NCBI GenBank assembly: GCA_002405525.1
Contig: DHLY01000063.1
Coordinates: forward strand, 30,975-54,237
Origin: Proteobacteria bacterium UBA4656
GTDB taxonomy: Bacteria > Pseudomonadota > Gammaproteobacteria > Xanthomonadales > Ahniellaceae
Direction of reading: 5' to 3'
DNA: 23,263 nt
Within the stretch, counting starts at the first letter, position 1, and every line of letters begins with the position of its first letter. Positions 1 to 6,925 of the stretch are shown here, piece after piece. A program made the translations under genes and the position numbers. The notes below the pieces were generated by a model. That model was given only the letters and a program-made list of their open reading frames with translations. It made no database searches and was not told the origin of the DNA.

Positions 1-174
1 GGCGCGCGCATCGGCGTGACCCTGCTCGTGCTCGGTGGCATGCACTTTTTCAACATGATGATGATTGCCCGTATGGGCCGCACGATCCGCGGATGGATCG
101 CCAACTACAATCCGGGGCCGGAAGTCTCGTCGTCCGCGTCGCCGCCGCCACCCTTGCCCTCGGTGCGAGGCTGA
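1..174 (+). CDS. C-terminal fragment of an unidentified membrane protein
   Basis: The frame is open from the first base of the window and stops with TGA at 172-174, leaving 57 residues of a gene that begins outside. The fragment starts inside a hydrophobic helix (GVTLLVLGGMHFFNMMMIA), which is followed by a basic stretch (RMGRTIRGW) and a short tail rich in serine and proline (SSSASPPPPLP). This pattern suggests a last transmembrane helix with a positively charged cytoplasmic side and a disordered C terminus. I do not recognise the family, and the fragment is too short to assign a function. The next gene starts 272 bases downstream, so this is probably the end of its transcription unit. Confidence 0.6.
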   Translation, partial: GARIGVTLLVLGGMHFFNMMMIARMGRTIRGWIANYNPGPEVSSSASPPPPLPSVRG

Positions 175-271
175 GGCGGAGGCTGGATCTGGCGACTCGA
201 TCGGGGGGAAATCGGGACACCCGGAATGGTGGCAGGCCCGCTGTACCGACCGGCCTGAGTGGCAGCGGCGC

Positions 272-298
272 CGGCTGACGAAACGTTCTCGTCAGCCG
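272..298. repeat. Perfect 10-bp inverted repeat (hairpin)
   Basis: The arms CGGCTGACGA (272-281) and TCGTCAGCCG (289-298) are perfectly complementary around the 7-base loop aacgttc. There is no T-tract on either side, so it is not a classical intrinsic terminator. It lies between the end of the upstream membrane protein and the small exported protein at 447, and could be a 3' stabilising hairpin or a protein-binding operator. The rest of the 175-446 gap shows one other hairpin and no gene. Confidence 0.5.
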
Positions 299-399
299 AT
301 TCCGGGGGTGTCCGGGTCTGCCTGTTGCTCGCTCCCACAGAGGTCGGTGCGGCGCACCGCCCGCGCTCCGGCTGTTCGCTTCGCCCCCGCCTATCCATT

Positions 400-425
400 C
401 TGGAAGGAAGGCGACTCCCTTCCAG
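400..425. repeat. 8-bp inverted repeat in the leader of the gene at 447
   Basis: CTGGAAGG (400-407) and CCTTCCAG (418-425) can form a stem with a 10-base loop, ending 21 bases before the ATG at 447. A competing pairing exists between GCGAC (411-415) and GTCGC (428-432), so two mutually exclusive folds are possible close to the start codon. That could be regulatory, but this is inference only. Confidence 0.35.
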
Positions 426-446
426 GCGTCGCGATGGGGGTCCCGC

Positions 447-731
447 ATGCGCCGCACCAGCCTTCTCCGGTCCCTGGGCCCCGGCCTGTTGTTCGCGCCG
501 CTGGCCCTCGCGCAGTCCGGCAGTGCCAGCTTCAACGTCCCGCGGCAGTCGATCGACGCCGGTGCGGGCCGCGCGGCGAGCAGCGCCTACACCCTGCACG
601 GGACGCTCGGCCAGCCGGATGCCGGTGCGGCCGCGAGCAGCGCGAGTTTCTCGCTGCGCGGTGGCTTCCACGTCGCCGGTGCCGTCGCGCCGCCGGGCGA
701 TGCGCTGTTCGCGAACGGCTTCGAACCGTGA
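447..731 (+). CDS. Small exported protein with GQPDAG motif and C-terminal GFE tail
   Basis: The 94-residue product begins with a Sec signal peptide: basic MRRTSLLR, a hydrophobic core, and probable cleavage after LALA at about residue 22. The mature part carries SIDAGAG, YTLHGTLGQPDAG and FSLRGGFHVAG. The G-T-x-G-Q-P-D-A-G ... F-x-L-x-G-G-F pattern is one I know from many bacterial secreted proteins of undetermined role, where it looks like a short beta unit. The protein ends in DALFANGFEP, a tail shared with two other proteins in this window. The start at 447 places the signal peptide correctly, with a G-rich stretch (gatggggg) just upstream. The fibre-like gene at 776 follows after 44 bases, so the two may be cotranscribed. 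The function is unknown. The protein is probably periplasmic, surface-bound or secreted. Confidence 0.75.
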   Translation: MRRTSLLRSLGPGLLFAPLALAQSGSASFNVPRQSIDAGAGRAASSAYTLHGTLGQPDAGAAASSASFSLRGGFHVAGAVAPPGDALFANGFEP

Positions 732-775
732 CGCCGCTGCTTCCCCCCGTTTCCATGCCCCGCGAGGACGCCGCC

Positions 776-3109
776 ATGACGACCACCACCGCTTTCCGTG
801 CCTTGCCCCGTCGTAGCACGGTCACGCACCGGCTCGCGCCGCTTGCGCTCTCCTTGTGCCTCGCGCTGGGCCTGGCGACAGACGCCCGGGCCCAGGCCCT
901 GACGCCCACCATCACCTACCAGGGCGAGCTGCGGCTGGCCTCGGGCCCGGCGAACGGCAACTACGACTTCCAGTTCCGGCTCTACAACGCGCAGGCCGGC
1001 GGCAGCCCGGTCGGCAACCTGGTCAGCAGCAACGCCGTCGCCGTGAACGGCGGCCTGTTCGCGGTGCCGCTGGACTTCGGCGCGGCGCAGTTCGCGGGCG
1101 ATCGCCAGTGGCTCGAGATCGCGATCCGGCCCGCAGGTGGTGGCGCCTTCGAAACCCTGTCGCCACGCACCGAGGTGACCGCCGCACCGTATGCGTGGGG
1201 CGCGGCGGTCGCGCTGGCGAATTCGGTGACCACGACCAGCCTCGTCGATGGCGCGGTGCAGGCATCGGACATTGCTGCGGGCGCGATCGGCACGGCGCAG
1301 ATCAATGCCGCGCAGGTGCAGGCGCGCATCGCGGCGAACTGCGCGGCGGGCTCGGCGATCCGCAGCGTGGCGCCGGATGGCACGGTGGTCTGCGAGACGG
1401 CGGGGCAGGGCCCCGCGGGTCCCGCAGGGCCGCAGGGCCTCACCGGTCCACAAGGTCCGATCGGGCCGCAGGGCCCCGCAGGTTCCGCCGATGCCTGGTC
1501 GCGCACCGGCAACAGTGGCACGAGTCCCGGCACCCACTTCATCGGCACCCTCGACGCGCAAGCCTTCGAGGTACGCACCGCGAACGCGCGCAGCCTGCGC
1601 ATCGTACCGTCGAGCATCACCTTCGGAACGCCGGCGCTGCCGATCACCACCAACACCATCGGGGGCAGCCACGCGAACGAAGTGTCGACGGGTCTGCGTG
1701 GCGCTACCATCGCCGGCGGGGGCCTGCCGGCGGGCAACAGCGACCCGGAACTCGGCAACGAGGAGCCGAACAGCGTCCTCGGCGACTTCGGCACCGTGGG
1801 TGGTGGCTACGGCAACCGGGCGCATCGCTTCGCGACCATCGGCGGTGGCCGCCGCAACGTCGCCAGCGCCGATGCCACGACGGTCGCCGGCGGCGAAAAC
1901 AATCGGGCATTCACGTCCTTCGGCACGATCGGCGGTGGGCTCGACAACCGGCTCAGCGGCCAGTGGGGCACGGTCGGCGGCGGGTCGAGCAACGAGGCGA
2001 GCGCGTCCAGTAGCACCGTCAGCGGCGGTTCGTCCAACTTCGCCAGCGGGTTTCGCAGCACGGTGGCCGGCGGCATTCTCAACACGGCAAGTGGACAAGA
2101 GAGCATGGTCGCCGCCGGCTTCGACAACTGCGCCGGGGGTGCCGGTTCATGGGCTGGAGGCCGACGCGCGAAGGTCAGGCCGGGCACCGATTCCGGGGCA
2201 GCCGGATTCGGTTGCGATGGCGTTGCTGCGTCTGGAGATGCCAACGGCCACGAAGGCACGTTCGCCTGGGCCGACGACAGCGCGGACGCCGACTTCGTGT
2301 CCAGCGGGCCGAACCAGTTCCTCGTTCGAGCCAGCGGCGGCATCGGTTTCAACACCAACGACCCCGGCACCGCGTTCGACCTGGTCGCCAATCGCGCCGG
2401 CCACGCGATGCTGGTGCAGAACGACACCGGCACCAATGGCAGCGGCATCGCCATCCGCGTCAACCTCACGACGCCGAACGCCGGGAACAACTTCCTGTCC
2501 TTCCAGCGCGCCAACGGGAGCAACATCGGTGCGATCGAGGGCAATGGCGCGGGTGGCGTGGTGCTCCAGACCTCGGGCGCCGATTACGCGGAGTACCTGC
2601 CGCTTGCCGCGGGCGTGGCGAAGTCAACATTGCGCCCCGGCATGGTCGTGGCGATCCGCGATGGCGCGGTGTCGCTCGATACCGCGGGCTCGCAGCAGCT
2701 CGGCGTGGTGTCGACCAACCCGGCGGTGAGCGGCAACGATCCCGGGGAGGCCAAGCGCGATTCGCACGCGTTGGTTGCCTTCCTCGGCCAGGTCGATGTC
2801 GCGGTCAGCGGGCCGGTGGCAGCGGGCGACTACCTGATCGCCTCCGGGCGCAGCGACGGCACCGCGATCGGCGTGCCGCCGGCCGCGATGACGGCGGCGC
2901 ACCTCGCGCAGGTCGTCGGTCGCGCGTGGACGGGAAATGGCGCCGGCGAGGCTTCGGTGCGCGCGCTGGTGGGATTGAACCCCGCCGATGCGGCGCAGAG
3001 TGCGGCCGTGGCGCGACTGGAATCCAAGCACGCGCGCTTGCTTGCCGCGCTGGAACGCCTCGGCACGCGGCTGGAGGCGCTGGAGCGCGAGGGCGCCCCG
3101 CCACGCTGA
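776..3109 (+). CDS. Exported fibre-like protein: collagen-like stretch, YadA-like head repeats, tail-fibre type C terminus
   Basis: The 777-residue product has a signal peptide (cleavage near ARA-QA, residue 39). An N-terminal beta-rich domain (about 45-140) begins TITYQGELR, a form common in bacterial surface proteins. A collagen-like Gly-Pro stretch spans about 212-239. Residues 340-459 form eight tandem 15-residue repeats of the type [ST]-[VI]-x-G-G-x-x-N-x-A (TVGGGYGNRAHRFA, TIGGGRRNVASADA and so on), like the left-handed beta-roll heads of trimeric adhesins. The C-terminal part has GADYAEYLP at about 600 and QLGVVSTNPAVSGN, the signature of phage-tail-fibre or peptidase-G2-like end domains, then a short coiled coil (LERLGTRLEALE). 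No YadA membrane anchor is visible. ATG 776 is chosen because GAGGA lies 7 bases upstream and the signal peptide then starts normally; ATG 755 is in frame but fits less well. It is probably a trimeric surface or secreted fibre. Confidence 0.8.
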   Translation: MTTTTAFRALPRRSTVTHRLAPLALSLCLALGLATDARAQALTPTITYQGELRLASGPANGNYDFQFRLYNAQAGGSPVGNLVSSNAVAVNGGLFAVPLDFGAAQFAGDRQWLEIAIRPAGGGAFETLSPRTEVTAAPYAWGAAVALANSVTTTSLVDGAVQASDIAAGAIGTAQINAAQVQARIAANCAAGSAIRSVAPDGTVVCETAGQGPAGPAGPQGLTGPQGPIGPQGPAGSADAWSRTGNSGTSPGTHFIGTLDAQAFEVRTANARSLRIVPSSITFGTPALPITTNTIGGSHANEVSTGLRGATIAGGGLPAGNSDPELGNEEPNSVLGDFGTVGGGYGNRAHRFATIGGGRRNVASADATTVAGGENNRAFTSFGTIGGGLDNRLSGQWGTVGGGSSNEASASSSTVSGGSSNFASGFRSTVAGGILNTASGQESMVAAGFDNCAGGAGSWAGGRRAKVRPGTDSGAAGFGCDGVAASGDANGHEGTFAWADDSADADFVSSGPNQFLVRASGGIGFNTNDPGTAFDLVANRAGHAMLVQNDTGTNGSGIAIRVNLTTPNAGNNFLSFQRANGSNIGAIEGNGAGGVVLQTSGADYAEYLPLAAGVAKSTLRPGMVVAIRDGAVSLDTAGSQQLGVVSTNPAVSGNDPGEAKRDSHALVAFLGQVDVAVSGPVAAGDYLIASGRSDGTAIGVPPAAMTAAHLAQVVGRAWTGNGAGEASVRALVGLNPADAAQSAAVARLESKHARLLAALERLGTRLEALEREGAPPR
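1793..2152 (+). repeat. Eight tandem 45-base units encoding 15-residue head repeats
   Basis: The units are contiguous, each encoding 15 residues with a T-V-x-G-G-x-x-N-x-A core. They are well conserved in protein but diverged in DNA, so this is old repeat expansion rather than recent slippage. The last unit (MVAAGFDNCAGG) is degenerate and contains a cysteine. Confidence 0.75.
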
Positions 3110-3252
3110 TCCTGAGGTGTGAGAGTACGGATACCCCCCCTGACCCTGGCGGGGCGGTTTGCCGAGGCCGACGCTACTTCGCGGTCGCGCCGCTTTGCTG
3201 CGACGCCGCGGTCGCTGCGATGGTGGCCCGCCCCGGGCCGGAGCGCGCGACG

Positions 3253-3661
3253 ATGATCACCGTCCACCACCTCGAGAACTCCCGCTCGCAGCGCGTGCTC
3301 TGGCTGCCGGAGGAGCTGGGCCTGCCTTAGGAGGTGGTGCGTTATGCGCGCGATTCGAGGGCCCTGCCGCCGCCGGAACTGCGCAAGCTGCATCCGTTCG
3401 GCAAATCGCCGGTGGTCGGGCTCGACGGCAGCGAGGTGCTGGCGGAATCCGTTGCCATCGCGCGGACGCTGGCCGAGCGCCAGCCGGAATCCTGCCTGTT
3501 GCCGGCCGCGCGCACGCCGGCCGGCACGCGCCGCATCGGCTGGCTGCTCGACACGGAAGGCTCCGCCATGCCGCCGCTGCTGGCGCTGATGTTCGCCCGC
3601 GTGCGCGAGTCTCCGACGCCTTCATGTCGTGCGGCCGATGATGCGCGGGATCGCGGATAGG
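3253..3661 (+). pseudogene. Glutathione S-transferase pseudogene (amber stop, frameshift, 3' truncation)
   Basis: The frame from ATG 3253 reads MITVHHLENSRSQRVLW followed by LPEELGLP, the N-terminal thioredoxin-fold start of a bacterial glutathione S-transferase. It then meets TAG at 3328-3330, where family members have tyrosine (LGLPYEVVRYAR). The same frame continues after the stop with EVVRYARDSRALPPPELRKL, HPFGKSPVV and EVLAESVAIARTLAER, and then the linker-type EGSAMPPLLALMFARVRE. At about 3620 the frame is lost: a +1 shift restores VVRPMMRGIADR, a continuation I recognise from this family. Homology ends near 3661, just before the convergent SirB1 gene, so most of the C-terminal alpha-helical domain is missing. 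A full-length enzyme has about 210-230 residues. A functional enzyme is very unlikely. Confidence 0.85.
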
Positions 3662-3672
3662 ACGCGGCGGGA

Positions 3673-4524
3673 TCAGTTCAGCCGGCCGGGTTCCCGCGCC
3701 GCCTGCAGCATCAGGTCGCGCACCTTGCGCGCGTCGTTGGGCGGCGGGACCTGCGACAGGTAGGCGCAGAGGTCCCCGCGCGCGGCGGCGACGTGGCCGA
3801 CGCGCAGGTAGAGCAGGCCGCGGTCGCGGCGTTCCTCGGGCTGCGCGGGGTCGAGCAGCAGCAGGCGGTCGGCGCAGCGCAGCGCCCGCGCCCAGTCTTC
3901 CTTCTCGACGTAGAGCGCCTTGAGGTTGCGCAGCATGCGGGCCAGGATCGCACGCTTGCTGGCCGGTTCCAGCAGTTCGGAGAGTTGCTCGTCCTGGATG
4001 TCCTGATCGCCGACGTGGGGCTTGGCGCGGGTCTTCAATTCGTGCACGTCGATCGAGCGCCCGCGGCTGAAGGGATCCAGCACAAGCAGGCCGTCGTCGA
4101 CCGGCAGCGAGACCAGGAAGTGGCCTGGGAAGGACACGCCCTGCAGCGGCAGCCCGGCGCGCTGGGCGACGTCCATCTGCACCACGCCGAGGCTGATCGG
4201 GATGCCGAGCCGGCGGTCGAGCACCTCGTTGAGATAGCTGTTGCGCGGGTCGTAGTAGTCCTGCTGGTTGCCGCTCATCCCGAGTTCGTCGAACAGCAGG
4301 GCATTGAGCGCGCGCAGCCCCTGCATCGGGTCGCCGTCGCCGGCGCCGCGCAGGCGCTCGCCCCATTCGGCGATGCGCCGCTCGTAGGCGGCGATGTCGA
4401 GGTCGGGGTATTCGTCGCGGGCGATGGTGAGCGCGGCCCAGACGAGCGGAATGTCCTCGTCCCGCGCGGTGCGCAGGAATTCCCAGGCGCGCTCGGGCGC
4501 CGGCCGGGGCAGGTGGCTGTCCAC
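3673..4524 (-). CDS. SirB1 family protein (transglutaminase-like fold plus TPR)
   Basis: The 283-residue product matches the SirB1/UPF0162 family. Residues about 20-175 form the transglutaminase-like core, with the family blocks NSYLNEVLDRRLGIPISLG (95-113), FPGHFLV (H135) and LDPFSRG (D150). The cysteine of true transglutaminases is not visible; serine occupies PISLG, as is usual in this non-catalytic family. Residues about 180-275 form TPR-like helices (ILARMLRNLKALYVEKEDW, then ALRCADRLLLLDP). The family's biochemical role is not established; it is cytoplasmic. The GTG start at 4524 (VDSHLPRP) is chosen because GAAGAAG lies just upstream and the family begins near here. The open frame extends further upstream but with unconvincing composition. 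The 3' end faces the glutathione S-transferase remnant. Confidence 0.85.
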   Translation of the reverse strand: MDSHLPRPAPERAWEFLRTARDEDIPLVWAALTIARDEYPDLDIAAYERRIAEWGERLRGAGDGDPMQGLRALNALLFDELGMSGNQQDYYDPRNSYLNEVLDRRLGIPISLGVVQMDVAQRAGLPLQGVSFPGHFLVSLPVDDGLLVLDPFSRGRSIDVHELKTRAKPHVGDQDIQDEQLSELLEPASKRAILARMLRNLKALYVEKEDWARALRCADRLLLLDPAQPEERRDRGLLYLRVGHVAAARGDLCAYLSQVPPPNDARKVRDLMLQAAREPGRLN

Positions 4525-4681
4525 GACTTCTTCATAGGGCGGACAAGCCCCCGAATCAAGCGTGCCCGCGTGAAGACCGGTGCCGCCCGTGCCGTGCCAT
4601 GCGCCGGTCATCGCCCCGTCGCGTGGCGCTGCTGGGATGGCGCGCAGTGGGGAAGCGCCCCGTGATGAGAGGAGGACGGCG

Positions 4682-4879
4682 ATGCAGGTATTCGTACCGA
4701 TGCCCGACGAGGGCATCGACCCGCGGGACTGGGCGGGCCAGCGGCTGGTCCCGTACCGTCCCGGGATGGCGTTGTGGGCGATGGTCGCCGCGGTGACCGG
4801 GCGCGATGCGCCGCCGCCCCGGCGCGCACCATCTACGGCGCCAGCGACGCCGGGAATTCCAGCCGATCGCCTTCCCTGA
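4682..4879 (+). CDS. Small protein of unknown function
   Basis: The 65-residue product begins MQVFVPMPDEGIDPRDW, continues AGQRLVPYRPGMALWAM, and ends in a low-complexity Pro/Ala tail. The ATG is preceded by a strong Shine-Dalgarno sequence (gagaggagg, 6 bases upstream), which is the main evidence that it is real. There is no signal peptide; one short hydrophobic stretch (MALWAMVAAV) is present. I do not recognise a family. It is transcribed divergently from the SirB1 gene (157 bases between the starts), and its last 47 bases overlap the 3' end of the convergent DUF192 lipoprotein gene. The conserved-looking part lies upstream of the overlap, and the tail may simply be readthrough into it. 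Confidence 0.5.
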   Translation: MQVFVPMPDEGIDPRDWAGQRLVPYRPGMALWAMVAAVTGRDAPPPRRAPSTAPATPGIPADRLP

Positions 4880-5291
4880 GGTCCAGCGCGCGACCGACGC
4901 CGGCGCCCAGTTCCAGTACCCAGCGGGCCGGGCGCTTGCTCTCGTAAGTCGGGCACTGCGCGGTGCGGCAGGGCGGCACGGCGTAGTGGCCGTTGATGAA
5001 GCGGCCCTCGCCGTCGAAGTACAGGATGTCCAGCGCGATTTCGCAGTTGAGCATCCAGAACGCCTGCGGCTGCGCCTGCGCGTAGACGAACAGCATGCCC
5101 TGGTCGCGCGGCAGGTCGCGGCGGAACATCAGGCCACGCGACTGCTCCTCGAAGTCGTCCGCGATCTCGACCCGGAACGACTGCCCTTTCAGCACCACCG
5201 ACGGCAGGGCTGGCTCGGCGGCACAGCCGGCCAGCGGCAGGAGCAGCAGCAGCGCCAGCAGGCCCGCGGCGGCGCGCGCCACCGTCGTCAT
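4833..5291 (-). CDS. DUF192 family lipoprotein
   Basis: The 152-residue product starts with a lipoprotein signal (a run of leucines, then LPLAGC with lipobox cysteine C23), so the mature protein should be acylated and membrane-attached on the periplasmic side. The rest is a DUF192 domain: SRGLMFRRDLPRDQGMLFVY, the characteristic FWMLNCEIALDILYFD block, then VLELGAG and a C-terminal GDRLEF. DUF192 proteins are small beta-rich proteins of unknown biochemical role. The start codon overlaps the stop of the upstream PilZ gene (ATGA at 5288-5291), so the two are translationally coupled. Its 3' end overlaps the small + strand gene by 47 bases. Confidence 0.88.
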   Translation of the reverse strand: MTTVARAAAGLLALLLLLPLAGCAAEPALPSVVLKGQSFRVEIADDFEEQSRGLMFRRDLPRDQGMLFVYAQAQPQAFWMLNCEIALDILYFDGEGRFINGHYAVPPCRTAQCPTYESKRPARWVLELGAGVGRALDLREGDRLEFPASLAP

Positions 5292-5635
5292 CGGGCGTCT
5301 GCGCCGTTGCGCCCGCGCTCGAAATGCTCGATCAGGCCGGCCAGCACGCCGAAGTCGGAAGGGGGCATGTAGACGAAGGACACGCCCAGCGATCCCGGCT
5401 CCGCGTGCATGACCTGCACCTCGGCGCGGAGCGGTTCTCCTTCGCCGATCGCGAGCGTGACCGGGAAGCGCGCGTCCCGCGCGGCGTCGAACTGCGCGGG
5501 CCGGCTCAGCCTCAGTCCTTGCAACGACAGGTCCAGCACCAAGGCCCGGAAGTCGCGACGCCCGGCGCGCAGCACGGCGCGCCCGGCGGTCCGGAACCGA
5601 GGTTCGAGGCGGCGGTCGGGGCGCGCAGAGGCCAT
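5288..5635 (-). CDS. PilZ domain protein (probable cyclic di-GMP receptor)
   Basis: The 115-residue product consists of little more than one PilZ domain. The N-terminal RRLEPRFR supplies the RxxxR motif (R9 and R13), and VLDLSLQGLRL supplies DxSxxG (D35, S37, G40). Both are needed for cyclic di-GMP binding in known members, so this copy looks binding-competent. No output domain is present, so it probably acts by contacting a partner, for example in motility, exopolysaccharide or pilus control. It is the first gene of a two-gene unit with the DUF192 lipoprotein. Start 5635 gives the standard short N terminus; an in-frame ATG at 5671 would add 12 residues. Neither has a clear Shine-Dalgarno sequence. 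Confidence 0.85.
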   Translation of the reverse strand: MASARPDRRLEPRFRTAGRAVLRAGRRDFRALVLDLSLQGLRLSRPAQFDAARDARFPVTLAIGEGEPLRAEVQVMHAEPGSLGVSFVYMPPSDFGVLAGLIEHFERGRNGADAR

Positions 5636-5744
5636 GGTTGACGGGGGTGCGGACTTCCCGAAAGGTAGCATGAGGGGCCGTACCGAGGCAGGATTGCCGA
5701 CCCCGGCCCCCGGGCGGGCCGCAGCGCCGGCCGGGGCCACGGAC

Positions 5745-5773
5745 TTGCCAGCCCACGCGCGGATGGCTATGCT
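5745..5773 (+). promoter_or_regulatory. Likely sigma-70 promoter of rplM-rpsI
   Basis: A -35 box TTGCCA (5745-5750) and a -10 box TATGCT (5768-5773) are separated by exactly 17 bases. Transcription would start near 5780, leaving a leader of about 40 bases before the rplM ATG. It is the best promoter-like match in the gap between the divergent PilZ gene and rplM. Confidence 0.55.
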
Positions 5774-5818
5774 CTCGCGCCTTTTCCGCCCCAAATCCCT
5801 CCCGGGGAGCCCAAGATC

Positions 5819-6253
5819 ATGAAAACGGTCAGCGCCAAGAACGAGACCGTCCAGCGCGACTGGTACCTGGTGGACGCGTCCGACAAGACGCTCGGCCGCC
5901 TCGCCACCGAACTGGCGCGCCGCCTCCGCGGCAAGCACAAGCCCATCTACACCCCCCACGTCGACACCGGCGACTACCTGGTGGTGGTCAATGCCGAGAG
6001 GATCGCCGTCACGGGCAACAAGCTGCAGGACAAGATGTACCACCGCGCCACGGGGTACATCGGCAACCTGAAGACCACCAGCCTGCGCGATCTGCTGGCC
6101 ACGCACCCGGAGCGCGTGATCGAGATCGCAGTGAAGGGGATGCTGCCGAAGAACCCGCTCGGCCGCGCGATGTTCAAGAAGCTCAAGGTCTACAAAGGCC
6201 CCGAGCACCCGCATGCGGCGCAGCAGCCGCAGACGCTCGAAATCAAGGCCTGA
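5819..6253 (+). CDS. rplM: 50S ribosomal protein L13
   Basis: The 144-residue product is a typical L13, an early-assembly protein of the large ribosomal subunit that contacts 23S rRNA. Recognisable blocks are [19 protein letters not shown] near the N terminus, [33 protein letters not shown], and [20 protein letters not shown] with the usual [11 protein letters not shown] end. Its length fits the family (about 142). Translation starts at ATG 5819 ([15 protein letters not shown]). It is followed after 13 bases by rpsI, the conserved bacterial pairing, so both should be made from one mRNA. Confidence 0.97.
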   Translation: MKTVSAKNETVQRDWYLVDASDKTLGRLATELARRLRGKHKPIYTPHVDTGDYLVVVNAERIAVTGNKLQDKMYHRATGYIGNLKTTSLRDLLATHPERVIEIAVKGMLPKNPLGRAMFKKLKVYKGPEHPHAAQQPQTLEIKA

Positions 6254-6266
6254 CCCGAGAATCGAC

Positions 6267-6659
6267 ATGGCGACCACGCAGAACTACGGCACCGGCCGTC
6301 GCAAGTCCTCCGCCGCGCGCGTCTTCCTGCGCCCCGGCAAGGGCCAGATCACCGTCAACGGCCGCTCGCTCGACGAGTTCTTCGGCCGCGAGACCTCGCG
6401 CATGATCGTGCGCCAGCCGCTCGAACTGACCAAGACGGTCGACAAGTTCGACGTCATGGTCACGGTCGAGGGCGGCGGCATGACCGGCCAGGCGGGCGCG
6501 ATCCGGCTCGGCATCGCCCGCGCCCTGGTCGACTACGACGATGCGCTGAAGTCGCCGCTGCGCAAAGCCGGTTTCGTCACCCGCGACGCCCGCGAGGTCG
6601 AGCGCAAGAAGGTCGGACTGCACAAGGCCCGCCGCGCCACGCAGTACTCCAAGCGCTGA
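6267..6659 (+). CDS. rpsI: 30S ribosomal protein S9
   Basis: The 130-residue product is a complete S9, a small-subunit protein whose C-terminal tail reaches the P-site tRNA. Visible signatures are [20 protein letters not shown] at the N terminus, the core block [19 protein letters not shown], and the basic end [18 protein letters not shown] with the invariant terminal Ser-Lys-Arg. It lies 13 bases after rplM in the same direction. No terminator is visible between it and the tRNA gene 69 bases downstream, so transcription may run through the tRNA to the terminator at 6811-6840. Confidence 0.97.
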   Translation: MATTQNYGTGRRKSSAARVFLRPGKGQITVNGRSLDEFFGRETSRMIVRQPLELTKTVDKFDVMVTVEGGGMTGQAGAIRLGIARALVDYDDALKSPLRKAGFVTRDAREVERKKVGLHKARRATQYSKR

Positions 6660-6728
6660 CCTGCACTGGGTACCCTGCGCCGGTGCAGCCGGCGCCCGCG
6701 GTCAGAGCGCGGACCCGCGACTTTCCCC

Positions 6729-6802
6729 TGGGGGATCGTCTAATGGTAGGACTGCAGACTCTGACTCTGCCTATCTAGGTTCGAATCCTAGTCCCCCAGC
6801 CA
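6729..6802 (+). tRNA. tRNA-Gln (anticodon CUG)
   Basis: The 74-base cloverleaf has an acceptor stem TGGGGGA/TCCCCCA with discriminator G and an encoded CCA. The D arm contains TAATGGTAG. The anticodon stem is GCAGA/TCTGC around loop CTCTGAC, which gives anticodon CTG, and the T arm is CTAGG-TTCGAAT-CCTAG. The weak first acceptor position and the overall form match bacterial glutamine tRNAs; it would read CAG codons. It sits between rpsI and a strong terminator. Confidence 0.95.
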
Positions 6803-6810
6803 GTACCCGG

Positions 6811-6840
6811 AGGCCCGCGAAAGCGGGTCTTCGTTTTTTT
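6811..6840 (+). terminator. Intrinsic terminator after the tRNA (and probably rplM-rpsI)
   Basis: The stem AGGCCCGC/GCGGGTCT (one G-T wobble) is closed by a stable GAAA tetraloop (6819-6822). It is followed by tcttcg... with a run of Ts ending at 6840. It lies 8 bases after the tRNA CCA end. Confidence 0.9.
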
Positions 6841-6869
6841 GGGTCGCCTCGCCGGGCCCGCGCCGTGCC

Positions 6870-6897
6870 TTGTGGCGTAGTCGGTGTCCGGCATAAT
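6870..6897 (+). promoter_or_regulatory. Possible sigma-70 promoter of the delta-60 repeat protein gene
   Basis: TTGTGG (6870-6875) and CATAAT (6892-6897) are separated by 16 bases. The start would fall near 6904, about 22 bases before the ATG at 6926. It lies directly after the preceding terminator, which fits an independent transcription unit. Confidence 0.5.
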
Positions 6898-6925
6898 CCG
6901 GAACGAGCTGGAAAGGAGCGTGGCC

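Noticed and set aside
65..775. Extension of the fibre-like protein frame upstream to position 65
   Set aside because: The upstream part is arginine/proline-rich frame shadow overlapping the well-supported small exported gene, and a normal signal peptide with a ribosome binding site starts at 776.
3328..3330. TAG in the glutathione S-transferase frame as programmed readthrough or recoding
   Set aside because: The same gene also has a frameshift near 3620 and lacks its 3' part, so decay explains the stop better. There is no sign of a recoding element.
4525..4956. N-terminal extension of the SirB1 protein up to 4956
   Set aside because: The added residues are low-complexity, unlike the family, and overlap the better-supported small + strand gene; the GTG at 4524 fits family length.
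5701..5736. GC inverted repeat CCCCGGCC ... GGCCGGGG upstream of rplM as an operator or attenuator
   Set aside because: It lies upstream of the best promoter match, has low-complexity G/C composition, and is expected by chance in such GC-rich sequence.
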